A stretch of DNA of 64,000 nt from Rhodocytophaga rosea (GTDB lineage Bacteria; Bacteroidota; Bacteroidia; Cytophagales; 172606-1). Shown piece after piece: positions 16,302 to 25,134 of this stretch. How positions within the stretch are numbered: the first letter of the stretch is position 1; every line of letters begins with the position of its first letter. The notes under the pieces are model-generated. The model did not search any database. It had not been told where the DNA came from and saw only the letters and a program-made list of their open reading frames with translations. Made by a program: the position numbers and the translations under genes. The stretch is taken from NCBI RefSeq assembly GCF_010119975.1, contig NZ_CP048222.1, positions 248,001 to 312,000 on the forward strand, given 5' to 3'.

Positions 16302-16622
16302 CTATGTATTTACCTGCTGTTCAGGTAAATCAGCATCTTCCACTTTTTCAATAATATACACATCTTCTTCCTTTTTATCAGGCATAAATCTTCTGGTAAT
16401 AGAAGCCCTATAACCTAGTGCACTTAGGATTTTAAGCAGAAACTGAGGTACATAATAGCTCATGCTGCCATTCTTGATCTTTACTACGCCTTTATAGTTC
16501 AAATTATGATCCGTACACCATTTTTTTAATGCACCATGTTTTAGGCTCATTTCTTTTAAGTGCTGCTGAATCAATTCTACGCACTGACTATAACTGCGTG
16601 TATGCGGTACATTTTTTTCCAT
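16302..16622 (-). CDS. Small HTH-like putative transcription regulator
   Basis: A 106-residue protein. The segment LKKWCTDHNLNYKGVVKIKNG resembles an XRE-type helix-turn-helix, followed by VPQFLLKILSALGY, typical of the third and fourth helices of such domains; the C-terminus is acidic. It is transcribed divergently from the conjugation operon, and the operator-like sites at 16801-16854 lie between them. It is therefore a good candidate for the regulator that binds the AGTAGT-N9-ACTA sites. No close family name recognised. Confidence 0.6.
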   Translation of the reverse strand: MEKNVPHTRSYSQCVELIQQHLKEMSLKHGALKKWCTDHNLNYKGVVKIKNGSMSYYVPQFLLKILSALGYRASITRRFMPDKKEEDVYIIEKVEDADLPEQQVNT

Positions 16623-16800
16623 TCTTTTAAAATTGCCTATAGCAATAGAGTAAAGCTTCCAGTTTATACAATAAAAAAGCTGTCAGACAGGCATTTAACC
16701 TACCTAATTAGTGTTAAATCAAATAATTCGATTTAATTTTTTGTAAATAAAAGATTGTAATTTCAATTCACTAGCAAAAAAATAATATTTTTTTCTTGCA

Positions 16801-16825
16801 AAAGTAGTCGCAATTAAACTACATT
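16801..16825 (+). promoter_or_regulatory. Palindromic operator AAAGTAGT-N9-ACTACATT, copy 2 (tra operon promoter)
   Basis: Matches the site at 5719-5743 at 15 of 16 arm positions and in spacer start (CG). A further AAAGTAGTCG half-site follows at 16830-16839. It lies 55 bases before the first gene of the tra operon. Confidence 0.6.
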
Positions 16826-16829
16826 TGAT

Positions 16830-16839
16830 AAAGTAGTCG
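16830..16839 (+). promoter_or_regulatory. Additional AAAGTAGTCG half-site
   Basis: Repeats the left arm of the adjacent operator in the same orientation 29 bases downstream of the first copy. The right arm is degenerate (only ACTAAG further on). A second dimer could bind weakly here. Confidence 0.4.
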
Positions 16840-16880
16840 TAAAACAGCTATTAAACTAAGTATTAATCATTCCCTTAGTT

Positions 16881-17438
16881 ATGCATTGTATGCTTCTTTC
16901 TATCCAACTTATACCCCATTACCTTATCCTGACGGCAATTGTAATTGTTGTACACTGGATCTGGATATTTGGCATCAAAAAAGGTAGGCACCAAAGTAGA
17001 ATTTCTACTAAAGGGTATCAAACAGGCGGTAGTAATTCCAATGCGTCTTCTCAGTATAATGCCGATCAAGAGGCTTTGATTATTTCAAAACCCTCCTTAC
17101 AAGAACAATTTCTTGTAAATAAATTTTCAGGTTCTACCCACGAAACTTTTAATGCTACAATATTAGAGCAACCAGAAGCCAACCAGACACCTGCAGAAGA
17201 ACAGGAAGACAATCACTCCTTAGGCGAGCTAACCCAAGAGCAGGCTGATTTGGATATTGTATCTGCCATACAAGCATTAGCAGCAGGGAAATTAGAGGCT
17301 GATGATTTGAAAACACTTCAGGAGATAGCCGCTATTACTGTAGCTACAGACAAACAGTATCCCAATGTAGCGGAGGAGAGCAAAGATATACTTACCTCTC
17401 CTGCCGGTGAATCCAAGAACATACCATTTATCATATAA
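16881..17438 (+). CDS. Single-pass membrane protein, first gene of the conjugation operon
   Basis: A 185-residue protein with one N-terminal membrane helix (about 8-30, IPHYLILTAIVIVVHWIWIF) and a long, acidic, glutamine/glutamate-rich cytoplasmic tail. It opens the tra operon directly behind the operator-like sites. The position suggests a conjugation accessory or a TraB/C-like protein of Bacteroidetes elements, but I recognise no domain. It is followed 45 bases later by the first TraE-like gene. Confidence 0.6.
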   Translation: MHCMLLSIQLIPHYLILTAIVIVVHWIWIFGIKKGRHQSRISTKGYQTGGSNSNASSQYNADQEALIISKPSLQEQFLVNKFSGSTHETFNATILEQPEANQTPAEEQEDNHSLGELTQEQADLDIVSAIQALAAGKLEADDLKTLQEIAAITVATDKQYPNVAEESKDILTSPAGESKNIPFII

Positions 17439-17483
17439 TCATTAATTCACAATCAATATTTTATCACTCAAATCCTTCAATCC

Positions 17484-17798
17484 ATGAAAAAGCGTTTTCT
17501 TTTAGTCACAGCCATGTTTATTCTATGTGTAGTAACCCTGCAGGCACAAGATGAAATTGAAGTGCTGAAAAATCAGATTGCCTCCACTAACACCAGTATG
17601 CGAAGCACTTATATCATGATCCGGAATCTGATCTATGTGATATGCGGCATCATCGGTTTATCTATTCTACCAGGAAAGTACCAGAAAATGCAATCCGGTG
17701 ATCCGGATGCAGGAAAATCTATGCTGAACTGGGGTGGTGCACTGGTATTTGTTGCGGTAGGTGCATACGTTCTTCAACTCATATTTTTTGCCGGATAA
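17484..17798 (+). CDS. traE: TraE-like protein (DUF4134), copy 1
   Basis: A 104-residue protein with a signal peptide (residues 1-21, cut near LQAQ) and two membrane helices. IRNLIYVICGIIGLSILPGKYQ and the loop SGDPDAGKSMLNWGGA match DUF4134, the TraE family of Bacteroides conjugative transposons, thought to be a pilin- or VirB2-like subunit. The next gene overlaps by one base. It is the first of five related two-helix domains encoded in a row. Confidence 0.85.
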   Translation: MKKRFLLVTAMFILCVVTLQAQDEIEVLKNQIASTNTSMRSTYIMIRNLIYVICGIIGLSILPGKYQKMQSGDPDAGKSMLNWGGALVFVAVGAYVLQLIFFAG

Positions 17799-18343
17799 TG
17801 AGGCGGAGAGGTTGGTTGGCATTAGGATGTATCCTGTTGTATATACCTACACAGGCGGAGAGCCTTTCAGGATATTATCTCCGATTCCTGCGCAATGAAA
17901 GCATTTTTCACGCACTAGTAAGTTTGGTGTATGTGTTTTGTGGGATCTTGAGTTTCTACAACCTTGCTTTGGCTTTTCAGAAATTTGCAGACGGAGATTC
18001 GCATGCTGGAGCCAATGCCAGGAACTGGTGCCTTTCCCTGCTATTAATTGCTGCATTTACTTTCTTTTTGAGCACTTTGATGGCTGACTCCGGCTCAATT
18101 GCACAAATCAATCTCGGAGATGCCCTTCGGCAGGTAACCGGAAGTATGAATAGCACCTTTGATGTGATTAGCCGATTGGTGTATGTCACCTGTGGTATTA
18201 TAGGCTTGATGGTGCTTCCTGGTAAATTCCGGGCACTGCAGGAAGGACATCGGCATGCCGGCCGTTCCATAACCAGCTGGGGTCTGGGACTTGTATCCAT
18301 GGTTTCTCTTGTATTTATCATTCACCAAATCTTTTTCCAGTAA
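17798..18343 (+). CDS. Tandem double TraE-like (DUF4134-like) membrane protein
   Basis: A 181-residue protein with signal peptide-like start and two TraE-like units. Unit A (about 30-95): SLVYVFCGILSFYNLALAFQKFADGDSHAGANARNW. Unit B (about 115-181): SRLVYVTCGIIGLMVLPGKFRALQEGHRHAGRSITSW, very close to the preceding TraE protein. Each unit has two helices flanking a G(D/H)xHAG loop. This looks like an internal duplication and fusion. It overlaps its neighbours by one base at each side. Confidence 0.8.
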   Translation: MRRRGWLALGCILLYIPTQAESLSGYYLRFLRNESIFHALVSLVYVFCGILSFYNLALAFQKFADGDSHAGANARNWCLSLLLIAAFTFFLSTLMADSGSIAQINLGDALRQVTGSMNSTFDVISRLVYVTCGIIGLMVLPGKFRALQEGHRHAGRSITSWGLGLVSMVSLVFIIHQIFFQ

Positions 18344-18822
18344 TGCTATTACAAACTGTTATTAGTGAGTTTAGCTCCCGATTTGTGCAAACAGAGCGGG
18401 CCAACATGGTGCAGTTAGTTACATTACTATCTTATATCACTGCATTGGTAATGGCTATTCGTATGGTAAGGATGCTGCAGCGGGGAGATCAAGGGTTTAA
18501 TGCATCACTTTGGAGATGGTGTATGGGAATTCTGTTTACTATTCTTTTCCCAAACTTTCTCAGCACTGTACTCTTACGGCAGCAAGTAAGTGAGGTAATT
18601 ATGGATGTACCTGTTGCACCCGTTAAAGGTAAAAATTCCGGTTACCTGGACGATGCAGAGATACAGCAGTGGGTAAGCAATACCGAGACAGAAAGACAAA
18701 ATCAGCCCTTTCCATCACCTAATAACAGCAATCATACAGAATCAGAATTAGGCGGCACAATTATTAATCCGAATGCAAAGCCTGAAAATTTTGGAGAAGA
18801 TCTGCAAATCTCTAATCAATAA
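18343..18822 (+). CDS. TraE-like two-helix membrane protein with polar tail
   Basis: A 159-residue protein. Residues about 20-82 (VQLVTLLSYITALVMAIRMV, then RGDQGFNASLWRW, then a second helix) share the two-helix, GD-x-loop-W pattern of the neighbouring TraE-like proteins but are more divergent and lack a signal peptide. The last 75 residues are polar and rich in Asn/Gln/Pro. It follows the tandem protein with one base overlap. Confidence 0.65.
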   Translation: MLLQTVISEFSSRFVQTERANMVQLVTLLSYITALVMAIRMVRMLQRGDQGFNASLWRWCMGILFTILFPNFLSTVLLRQQVSEVIMDVPVAPVKGKNSGYLDDAEIQQWVSNTETERQNQPFPSPNNSNHTESELGGTIINPNAKPENFGEDLQISNQ

Positions 18823-18829
18823 GTTGTCT

Positions 18830-19030
18830 ATGGGAGAGCTGTTTAAAATTCAAAACGATCTATTATTTACCTGTAAACTCATCACGTTTATCGCCTTGAT
18901 GATCGCAGGGCTAACTATTGCCATCAAACTGTATCAGGGACAGGAAGTGGATGAACGCCTGTTTAACTGGTTTAAAGGAATAGCTCTTGTGCTTGGTTTC
19001 TCTTATATGTTAGGAGCTTTTATCAATTAA
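18830..19030 (+). CDS. Small TraE-like two-helix membrane protein
   Basis: A 66-residue protein starting MGELFKIQNDLLFTCKLI, 7 bases after the previous stop. An earlier in-frame ATG (18773) lies within the previous gene and is unlikely. Helix 1 (LITFIALMIAGLTIAIKLY), a QGQEVDERLFNWFKG loop and helix 2 (IALVLGFSYMLGAF) follow the same plan as the four TraE-like units upstream. It is the shortest and the last of the series. Confidence 0.65.
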   Translation: MGELFKIQNDLLFTCKLITFIALMIAGLTIAIKLYQGQEVDERLFNWFKGIALVLGFSYMLGAFIN

Positions 19031-19049
19031 TGTTTATTCAATAATAGTT

Positions 19050-19367
19050 ATGCCACAATACGAGGTCATCCGGGGTGCAGATAATGAAATCGAGTTTCAA
19101 GGACTTAAAGGTAAGTATGTGTATTACCTGTTTGGAGGCCTTGCTGGAGTAGTACTAATGGGATTATTATTCTTTCTGCTACTCCCCTCTTCTACACTTG
19201 CCGGTCTGTTAACACTAAGCGGAGCAGCAGGGGTCTTTTACTTGTCATTTCAATGGAATAAAAAGTACGGCCGTTGGGGAATGGAGAAGCAAAAAATTCA
19301 AAAACAATTACCAGGTTATGTAGTAATGAGACATCCCTACACCCTTATAAAAAGAAAAAATGCCTAA
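19050..19367 (+). CDS. traF: TraF-like protein (DUF4133)
   Basis: A 105-residue protein with two membrane helices (about 27-50 and 52-67), ending in a basic cytoplasmic tail (GYVVMRHPYTLIKRKNA). The start PQYEVIRGADNEIEFQGLKG and the following helices match DUF4133, the TraF family, which resembles VirB3 in size, topology and position directly before the VirB4 ATPase. It overlaps traG by 8 bases. Confidence 0.85.
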   Translation: MPQYEVIRGADNEIEFQGLKGKYVYYLFGGLAGVVLMGLLFFLLLPSSTLAGLLTLSGAAGVFYLSFQWNKKYGRWGMEKQKIQKQLPGYVVMRHPYTLIKRKNA

Positions 19368-21855
19368 ACTTAAACGCAAAATTGACGAAGTATTTCCTAT
19401 TCTATCCATTGAAGAAGAACTGATTGTGGGCAAAAATGGGGATCTTACTGTTGGCTTTGAACTCTCGATGCCGGAAATATTCACTACCTCTACAGCTGAT
19501 TATGACCGCATGCATAGTGTATTTTCCCGTGCCCTTGGAGCAATAGAAACCAATATTATTGTGCACAAGCAGGATTGGTACCTGGTAGAAAAATATGAAG
19601 CGCAATATGAGCGGTACCCAGACAGTGTGGCCATCTTAGGCCGAAGTGATGAACGTAGTTTTGCGGAGCGAGATTACCTTTGCCACCGCTGCTTGCTATT
19701 TATCACCCGCCCCATGGACGTTGTGCTGAAAAAGAAGAGCAGTCACTCTTCCCTCCTGTCTCCTCGGCTGGTTCCCAGAGAAGTAACTGATTCTGCCTAC
19801 AAACAACAGTTACTGGAAATTGCCGAACAGTTTGTCCGCACATTAGAAGAATCTAAGCTTTTTAAGGTAAGGCGACTGCAGGAAGGAGAACTGGACTATC
19901 AGCTGACAAAAGAGAGTATTTATCAAAACTATTTCTCCTTATCATCACATGATTTATCTCTCACAGATATTGAGATGGATGGGGATTTCAGGGTAAACGG
20001 GCAGTTCTGTGGTATCACAGCGATAGGAGAACTGGATGAGTTTCCGGTTCAATTAAGGAATAGCTCTCCGATTGAGAAGTACCAGGTAGGCAAGCATAAT
20101 TTACCTGGAAGCATGGGCTACCGGGTGGGTTTAAGTCTCCCTTTTAACCATATCTATAACCAGATTTTCTATATTGATAACAGCCCGAAACTGTTAAAAC
20201 AACTGGAAGGCGAAGCTCGCCGCATGACTAGCTTCTCTCTGCAAAGCCGGCAGAATATAGTGAACCTGGAACTGAAAGAGCAGTTCATACAAAAAGCTTT
20301 AGAGACTGGTGAGAAAGTCATTAGGGTCCATGCGAATGTACTCACCTGGCATGCTGACCGTGAAAAGATGCTAACTCAACGATCCATGGTAAATGCCGGA
20401 TTTTCACGGATGGGATTCACTCCCAGGCAAGCTGTAAGTGATGCTCCGGTGTTGTACTGGTCTTGTATTCCAGGGAATAGCGCAGAAATTGGCAAAGACA
20501 ATTTGGCCATGTGTTTTGCTCCGGAAGGTACTTGTCTGCTGGCACTAGAAAATAACTATCAGGATAAATTATACAATAACCTGGGTGTAAAGCTTAATGA
20601 TCGTTCCGGCAGGCCAGTATGTGTAGATATTTTTATTGAACCCCGTAACAAGGGAATTATTGATAACCGGAATGCTTTACTCGTAGGCCCCTCCGGCTCC
20701 GGTAAATCTTTCCTGACTAATTTGATGCTGTATCATCTGCTGGAGCAAAAGACAGATGTAATTATGGTGGATACTGGCCATTCCTATAAAAGGCTTTGTG
20801 CATTAATGGGCGGCGTGTATGTGAGCTTCGATAAAGATAGACCACTGGAATTTAATCCTTTCTATTTCGACACAAAAAAGCTCTCTGCAGAGGAAGTAGA
20901 TGAAAGCAAACAAAATGTAGTAGCGCTGCTTTTATCTCTCTGGAAGTCAGAAGCGGAAGCTATTTCTAAATCAGAAGAGGTAGGTATTGAAAATCTGGTG
21001 AATGCATACTATGCGTATTTAGCCGGCTGTGAAACCTACACCTATCCTTGTTTCAACAGTTTTTTTGAATTCTTTATAGAACAGTACCTTCCAAAAATGG
21101 AGCAGCTCAGCATTCGTGAGAAGGATATTGACCTGCATAATTTCAGGTTTGTGATGGCAAGATTTTATAAAGATGCTTACCTGGGTTATCTGCTCAATGC
21201 AGGTCCCGATAACCAGATCAACCGCTTACTGGACGAGCGTTTTGTGGTGTTCGAAATGGACAACATCAAAGATAACCCTACCCTGCACACGGTTACTACC
21301 ATTGCAATTATGACGCTGTATGTTCGCAAATTAATGCGGAAGAATTCTGTTTTTAACATGCTTGTGATAGAAGAAGCCTGGCGACTCGTAGGTGATCCCC
21401 GGTTTGCTAAGTTCCTCAAATGGGTAGCCAAAACGGCCCGTAAACACTTTGGTAGCCTGGTGAGTGTCACCCAGGAACCAACCGATCTGATGTCTCCCTT
21501 GGTACAGGATGCCATTATCAAGAACAGTGCAATTAAAATTTTACTGGATTTTTCTTCCTATAAAAACCAGTCACATATGGTGCAGGAAATCCTGGGCTTA
21601 TCGGATGAAGAGACAGCACTATTGATGTCTGTAAACCAGGGAAAAGATCCGGAACGCAAATACAAAGAAGTGTTTATCTCCTGGAATGGCTATGCCAAAG
21701 TATTTGGGGTAGAGGTAGGCAAAGAATCGTATGCAGCCTATACAACAGAAAAATCAGAAGTGAGAGCCATTGAAGATTTGCAGAAGAAATATGGCAGTAT
21801 TGAAAGAGCTATTGTTAGTTTTGCCAGAGGAGAACATTTGTCCTCCTACACATAA
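19360..21855 (+). CDS. traG: TraG, VirB4-type conjugation ATPase
   Basis: An 831-residue VirB4 homologue that powers pilus and channel assembly at the inner membrane. Walker A is GPSGSGKS at about 443-450 and Walker B is MLVIEEAWR at about 667-675; the region KFLKWVAKTARKHFGSLVSVTQEPTDL carries the conserved TQ-x-P motif. Length is typical. It overlaps traF at its start, and a small lipoprotein gene follows after 33 bases. Despite the Bacteroides name TraG it is not a coupling protein. Confidence 0.95.
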   Translation: MPKLKRKIDEVFPILSIEEELIVGKNGDLTVGFELSMPEIFTTSTADYDRMHSVFSRALGAIETNIIVHKQDWYLVEKYEAQYERYPDSVAILGRSDERSFAERDYLCHRCLLFITRPMDVVLKKKSSHSSLLSPRLVPREVTDSAYKQQLLEIAEQFVRTLEESKLFKVRRLQEGELDYQLTKESIYQNYFSLSSHDLSLTDIEMDGDFRVNGQFCGITAIGELDEFPVQLRNSSPIEKYQVGKHNLPGSMGYRVGLSLPFNHIYNQIFYIDNSPKLLKQLEGEARRMTSFSLQSRQNIVNLELKEQFIQKALETGEKVIRVHANVLTWHADREKMLTQRSMVNAGFSRMGFTPRQAVSDAPVLYWSCIPGNSAEIGKDNLAMCFAPEGTCLLALENNYQDKLYNNLGVKLNDRSGRPVCVDIFIEPRNKGIIDNRNALLVGPSGSGKSFLTNLMLYHLLEQKTDVIMVDTGHSYKRLCALMGGVYVSFDKDRPLEFNPFYFDTKKLSAEEVDESKQNVVALLLSLWKSEAEAISKSEEVGIENLVNAYYAYLAGCETYTYPCFNSFFEFFIEQYLPKMEQLSIREKDIDLHNFRFVMARFYKDAYLGYLLNAGPDNQINRLLDERFVVFEMDNIKDNPTLHTVTTIAIMTLYVRKLMRKNSVFNMLVIEEAWRLVGDPRFAKFLKWVAKTARKHFGSLVSVTQEPTDLMSPLVQDAIIKNSAIKILLDFSSYKNQSHMVQEILGLSDEETALLMSVNQGKDPERKYKEVFISWNGYAKVFGVEVGKESYAAYTTEKSEVRAIEDLQKKYGSIERAIVSFARGEHLSSYT

Positions 21856-21888
21856 ATTAACTAATGGTTTTACTTAATATTTAAATGC

Positions 21889-22338
21889 ATGAGAGTTATT
21901 TGTTTTTACTTACTGATGTTGACACTATTTGCTTGCGAAAGTAACAATCAGTCTTCTACCCAAGGGAAAGGAAATTTGGAGACAACCACTGAAGATACAC
22001 AAGGGGCACAAAACTCACAAGTTTCCCTCGCTGAAGGCGCTGAAAAGTTTAAAGGTGAGTACCGTGACCAGTCTAATGAACGCATCACCTCTACTATCCG
22101 CGACTATCCAGGCAAGCCAGAACTATTAGCATTTACTCTGAAGATTGGTTCAAGAGAGCCTGGTACTGTAGGTTTCTGGTACGATGAAGCTCAAGATGTT
22201 CTTTCAAGCAAGAAAGCAGATGAGCAAAGAAACTTCTCCACATTACGCCTGGATGAAAAGGGTAATCAGCTCATAGAAGTACATCATGACTGGAAAAATA
22301 ATACAACGGACACCACCATTTATATACGCACACATTAA
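21889..22338 (+). CDS. Small lipoprotein inside the conjugation operon
   Basis: A 149-residue protein with a lipoprotein signal: hydrophobic residues 3-14 then LFACES, making Cys16 the probable lipidation site. A serine/glutamine/threonine-rich linker is followed by a compact domain that I do not recognise. It lies between traG and traJ with only 2 bases to traJ, so it is in the operon. Its place and surface localization would fit an entry-exclusion or pilus-assembly lipoprotein; this is inference. Confidence 0.7.
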   Translation: MRVICFYLLMLTLFACESNNQSSTQGKGNLETTTEDTQGAQNSQVSLAEGAEKFKGEYRDQSNERITSTIRDYPGKPELLAFTLKIGSREPGTVGFWYDEAQDVLSSKKADEQRNFSTLRLDEKGNQLIEVHHDWKNNTTDTTIYIRTH

Positions 22339-22340
22339 CG

Positions 22341-23363
22341 ATGGATACTACTATATATGATGCGCTGAATAATTCCTTTGTACATGCGTATGAAGGAGCC
22401 AAGGGATTCCTGCAGCTAGGCGCCTTTAATGCGGCCGCCAGAGCCATAGGCATGATTGGAGCGACCATCTATATTTTCTCACGGATCTGGGGACCTATAG
22501 CGATGGGTGAACCCATTAACTTTTTTCCTTTGATGCGGCCATTTGTGCTGCTTATTGCCATCATATTTTCTAATCCACTTTGCAATTCTCTGGAACTGAT
22601 TTTTAAAGATATTGACCGTATTTCTACTCTGGATTACCATATGAGTACATCCAGGGCTAAGATTGACCAGGCCATAGTGTTGAGGGAAAAAGAATACCTA
22701 AAGTATGTTCAATTACGGGAGCAAATGCAGACGGACCGTTACCTGGATGCTTTCAAGAATGAGGATGGCTCCCTGAATGTAGGTTCTACCATTGATCCTG
22801 TAGGAACATTGGGAGGTGTATTTGTGCAGAATATGACCGATGATGCCATTGATGGCATGCAGGAAGCTTTTGTTAAGATGATGGTTTATATTTTTGATGG
22901 AGCAGGACTAATTGGTTATTTTCTGATCACTCTCTTCTCTCTATTCCTGACCAATATTTTAACTTTTGTTGCACCCCTTGCCTTTGCTTTTGCCATTTTT
23001 GATGGCTTTGCTAATAATGCTGCTGAGTGGTTTGCTAAGTATATCAATGCAAAGCTGATGATTCTGATCTGTAAGGCTTACACTATTTTCACCTATTACT
23101 TAGAACAGCCTTTTATAGCTAATTCATTAGAATGGGCAACAGGCCGGACAGCGCTGTATGTGATTGTAGTCTGTGTGTCCGTTATAGGTTACTTCTTTGT
23201 ACCTACCATGGCCAATATGGCACTATCTGTGGGTGGATTTGGACCTTCTGCTTCCATGGCTGGACAACGTACCATTGCCATGAAAAACCTGGTGACTAAT
23301 ACGGCAATGGGTGCAGGTAGGCTGGTAACAGCACCCTTTAAAGCGATGGGTAAACTCATTTAA
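22341..23363 (+). CDS. traJ: TraJ, polytopic conjugation membrane protein
   Basis: A 340-residue protein with several membrane helices (about 35-57, 70-92, 187-230, 245-262, 278-300) and a hydrophilic central stretch with SRAKIDQAIVLREKEYLKY. Size, topology and order after the VirB4 ATPase match TraJ of Bacteroides conjugative transposons, which resembles VirB6. The C-terminal MANMALSVGGFGPSASM segment is typical of the family. traK follows after 11 bases. Confidence 0.85.
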   Translation: MDTTIYDALNNSFVHAYEGAKGFLQLGAFNAAARAIGMIGATIYIFSRIWGPIAMGEPINFFPLMRPFVLLIAIIFSNPLCNSLELIFKDIDRISTLDYHMSTSRAKIDQAIVLREKEYLKYVQLREQMQTDRYLDAFKNEDGSLNVGSTIDPVGTLGGVFVQNMTDDAIDGMQEAFVKMMVYIFDGAGLIGYFLITLFSLFLTNILTFVAPLAFAFAIFDGFANNAAEWFAKYINAKLMILICKAYTIFTYYLEQPFIANSLEWATGRTALYVIVVCVSVIGYFFVPTMANMALSVGGFGPSASMAGQRTIAMKNLVTNTAMGAGRLVTAPFKAMGKLI

Positions 23364-23374
23364 ACGTATAAAGT

Positions 23375-23989
23375 ATGGAATCACTTCGAAACATTGATAC
23401 AGCCTTTCAAAAATTAAGACTGCATGCCCTGGTAACAGTACTGGCATCTGTAGGATTCAGCATAGCTGTATGCTGGTGGGCTTTTGATTATGCCAACAAA
23501 GCATCTGACCGGGTTTATATTATCAACAATGGCGCTGCCACAGATGCACAGGCTTCATCCGTGAAGGCGAACCGGGAAGCAGAAGCTAAACACCATATCC
23601 GGTATTACCATGACCTGATTTTCAATATATCTCCTGATCCACGCTCCATAGATTATAATGCGCAAAGGGCATGGTACCTGGGTGATGGCAGTATCAAGCT
23701 GCCCTATGAGCAAAACAAAGAAAACAACTTTTACAACCAGCTCATTGGAGGCAATATGCGGCAGGAATTCAGGGAAGACAGTATCAGGGTTAATATGAAA
23801 TCCATGCCTTATAAAGCCTTTATTTATGGAAAGGTCACCATTACCCGGGCTAGTTCCAGACTCACCAAAACTCTGGTTACTTCTTGCGAATTAGTGGATG
23901 TGAACCGGTCGGATAACAATTCCAACGGCTTTCTGATGCAGAATTTTACCATACTGGAAAACAAAAAGCTTTCTTCTGAATCAAGGTAA
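23375..23989 (+). CDS. traK: TraK, VirB8-like inner membrane protein
   Basis: A 204-residue protein with a short N-terminal cytoplasmic part (LRNIDTAFQKLR), one membrane helix (about 18-38) and a periplasmic domain containing HHIRYYHDLIFNISPDP. These match TraK of Bacteroides elements, equivalent to VirB8. It ends the first transcript segment: a 69-base gap containing an operator-like palindrome follows before the next gene. Confidence 0.9.
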   Translation: MESLRNIDTAFQKLRLHALVTVLASVGFSIAVCWWAFDYANKASDRVYIINNGAATDAQASSVKANREAEAKHHIRYYHDLIFNISPDPRSIDYNAQRAWYLGDGSIKLPYEQNKENNFYNQLIGGNMRQEFREDSIRVNMKSMPYKAFIYGKVTITRASSRLTKTLVTSCELVDVNRSDNNSNGFLMQNFTILENKKLSSESR

Positions 23990-24005
23990 TATATTTTTTA
24001 TTCAT

Positions 24006-24030
24006 ATAGTAGTCGAAGTTCGACTATAAA
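24006..24030 (+). promoter_or_regulatory. Palindromic operator ATAGTAGT-N9-ACTATAAA, copy 3
   Basis: Contains the perfect palindrome TAGTCGAA-G-TTCGACTA and aligns with the sites at 5719 and 16801 (AGTAGTCG then ACTA at the same spacing). It lies 28 bases before the start at 24059, implying a second promoter inside the tra cluster. Confidence 0.55.
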
Positions 24031-24058
24031 AAAGCAATATAACTAACCAACTTATCCT

Positions 24059-25123
24059 ATGCCATTTAAACCTATCCCACAGAAGTTTTACTACTCCTTG
24101 CGTAGTAAAGGCTGGCACAAATGCTTAATAATCCTATTGTTTTGCACTTGTATATCAACTTATAGTTTCTCACAATTCGTTGTCACAGACTTTTACAATG
24201 GTGTGATCAATACGGTATCCCAGGTAATTCAATCTGCCTCTAAAATCATCAATAGTGAGGCATTTAAGCAGGCAAAGAAGGCATTGGAAAAGCTAAAAGA
24301 AATTGAAGGAGGTGTGCAGCAATTCCGCCGTATTCAGGAAACCGTGGAATTTATCCAAAGTTCCACACAAAGCTACAAGCAAGCCCTAAGTGTGATTGCC
24401 GAAGATCGCCACTTCTCACCTAAAGAAATTGCTTCTTTTTATTCTGGCCTGGAGAAACTAGCTAAACAAGATGCCAAGTTGCTGGATGATCTGAGTGCTG
24501 GCATTAAAGCGAATGTGGTGGAAATGAACAGCTCAGAACGGATGCAGTTCATTATGAAAATTCACGGAGAGGCAGCCGCATCAGCAGCCAGATTGAAAGC
24601 ATTCGTTGGTGGTATTGAATATCTCTCCTTGAGACGCTCAAGGACCAAAAAAGACAGGCTGGCCACTATGCAGTTATATGCCTTATCCCGCAATGCTAAT
24701 TTCGCCGGAACTGTCAGTCAGGTGGATTTTGGTTTCTACACTGGTAATGAGGTAGATATAGAAAAGCTTGAAAAAGAAGGCAGAACTGCGGCTAATGAAG
24801 CTACTAAAGAGCAAATGGAATGGCTTACTGATCCTAATAATCCACAGGCCAAAGAAAATGCGATCAAAAATATTTTGAATGATCCCATGCCTCAACGGCC
24901 GGAAGTACCAGGAAAAAAAGCCACTGCGGAGGAAGTTCAACGATATTTTGAACTCAACCACGTTTACAATGACCGGCTAGAAAACTGGCAAACCAACCAC
25001 AAGCAGGATCTCGAAGTTTTAGGTCAGGATAAAGCTAGCTTCGTAATTAATAAACCTGCAACTCTTACTGATAAAGAGTGGATGGAAGTGATCGTCAATA
25101 AGCTACGCAAGGGACAACTATAA
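24059..25123 (+). CDS. Secreted coiled-coil conjugation protein (TraI-like)
   Basis: A 354-residue protein with a signal sequence (hydrophobic core about 21-37, cut near YSFSQ) and long helical segments (KQAKKALEKLKEIEGGVQQF). Bacteroides elements have an exported TraI/VirB5-like protein of this character near traJ-traK, so the call is plausible but rests on features, not on a diagnostic motif. It has its own operator-like palindrome and is followed 11 bases later by a small membrane gene. Confidence 0.6.
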   Translation: MPFKPIPQKFYYSLRSKGWHKCLIILLFCTCISTYSFSQFVVTDFYNGVINTVSQVIQSASKIINSEAFKQAKKALEKLKEIEGGVQQFRRIQETVEFIQSSTQSYKQALSVIAEDRHFSPKEIASFYSGLEKLAKQDAKLLDDLSAGIKANVVEMNSSERMQFIMKIHGEAAASAARLKAFVGGIEYLSLRRSRTKKDRLATMQLYALSRNANFAGTVSQVDFGFYTGNEVDIEKLEKEGRTAANEATKEQMEWLTDPNNPQAKENAIKNILNDPMPQRPEVPGKKATAEEVQRYFELNHVYNDRLENWQTNHKQDLEVLGQDKASFVINKPATLTDKEWMEVIVNKLRKGQL

Positions 25124-25134
25124 AACCACTCCTT

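Noticed and set aside
19360..21855. TraG as a VirD4-type coupling protein
   Set aside because: Motif order, length and its place after TraF match VirB4; no coupling protein is seen in this window.
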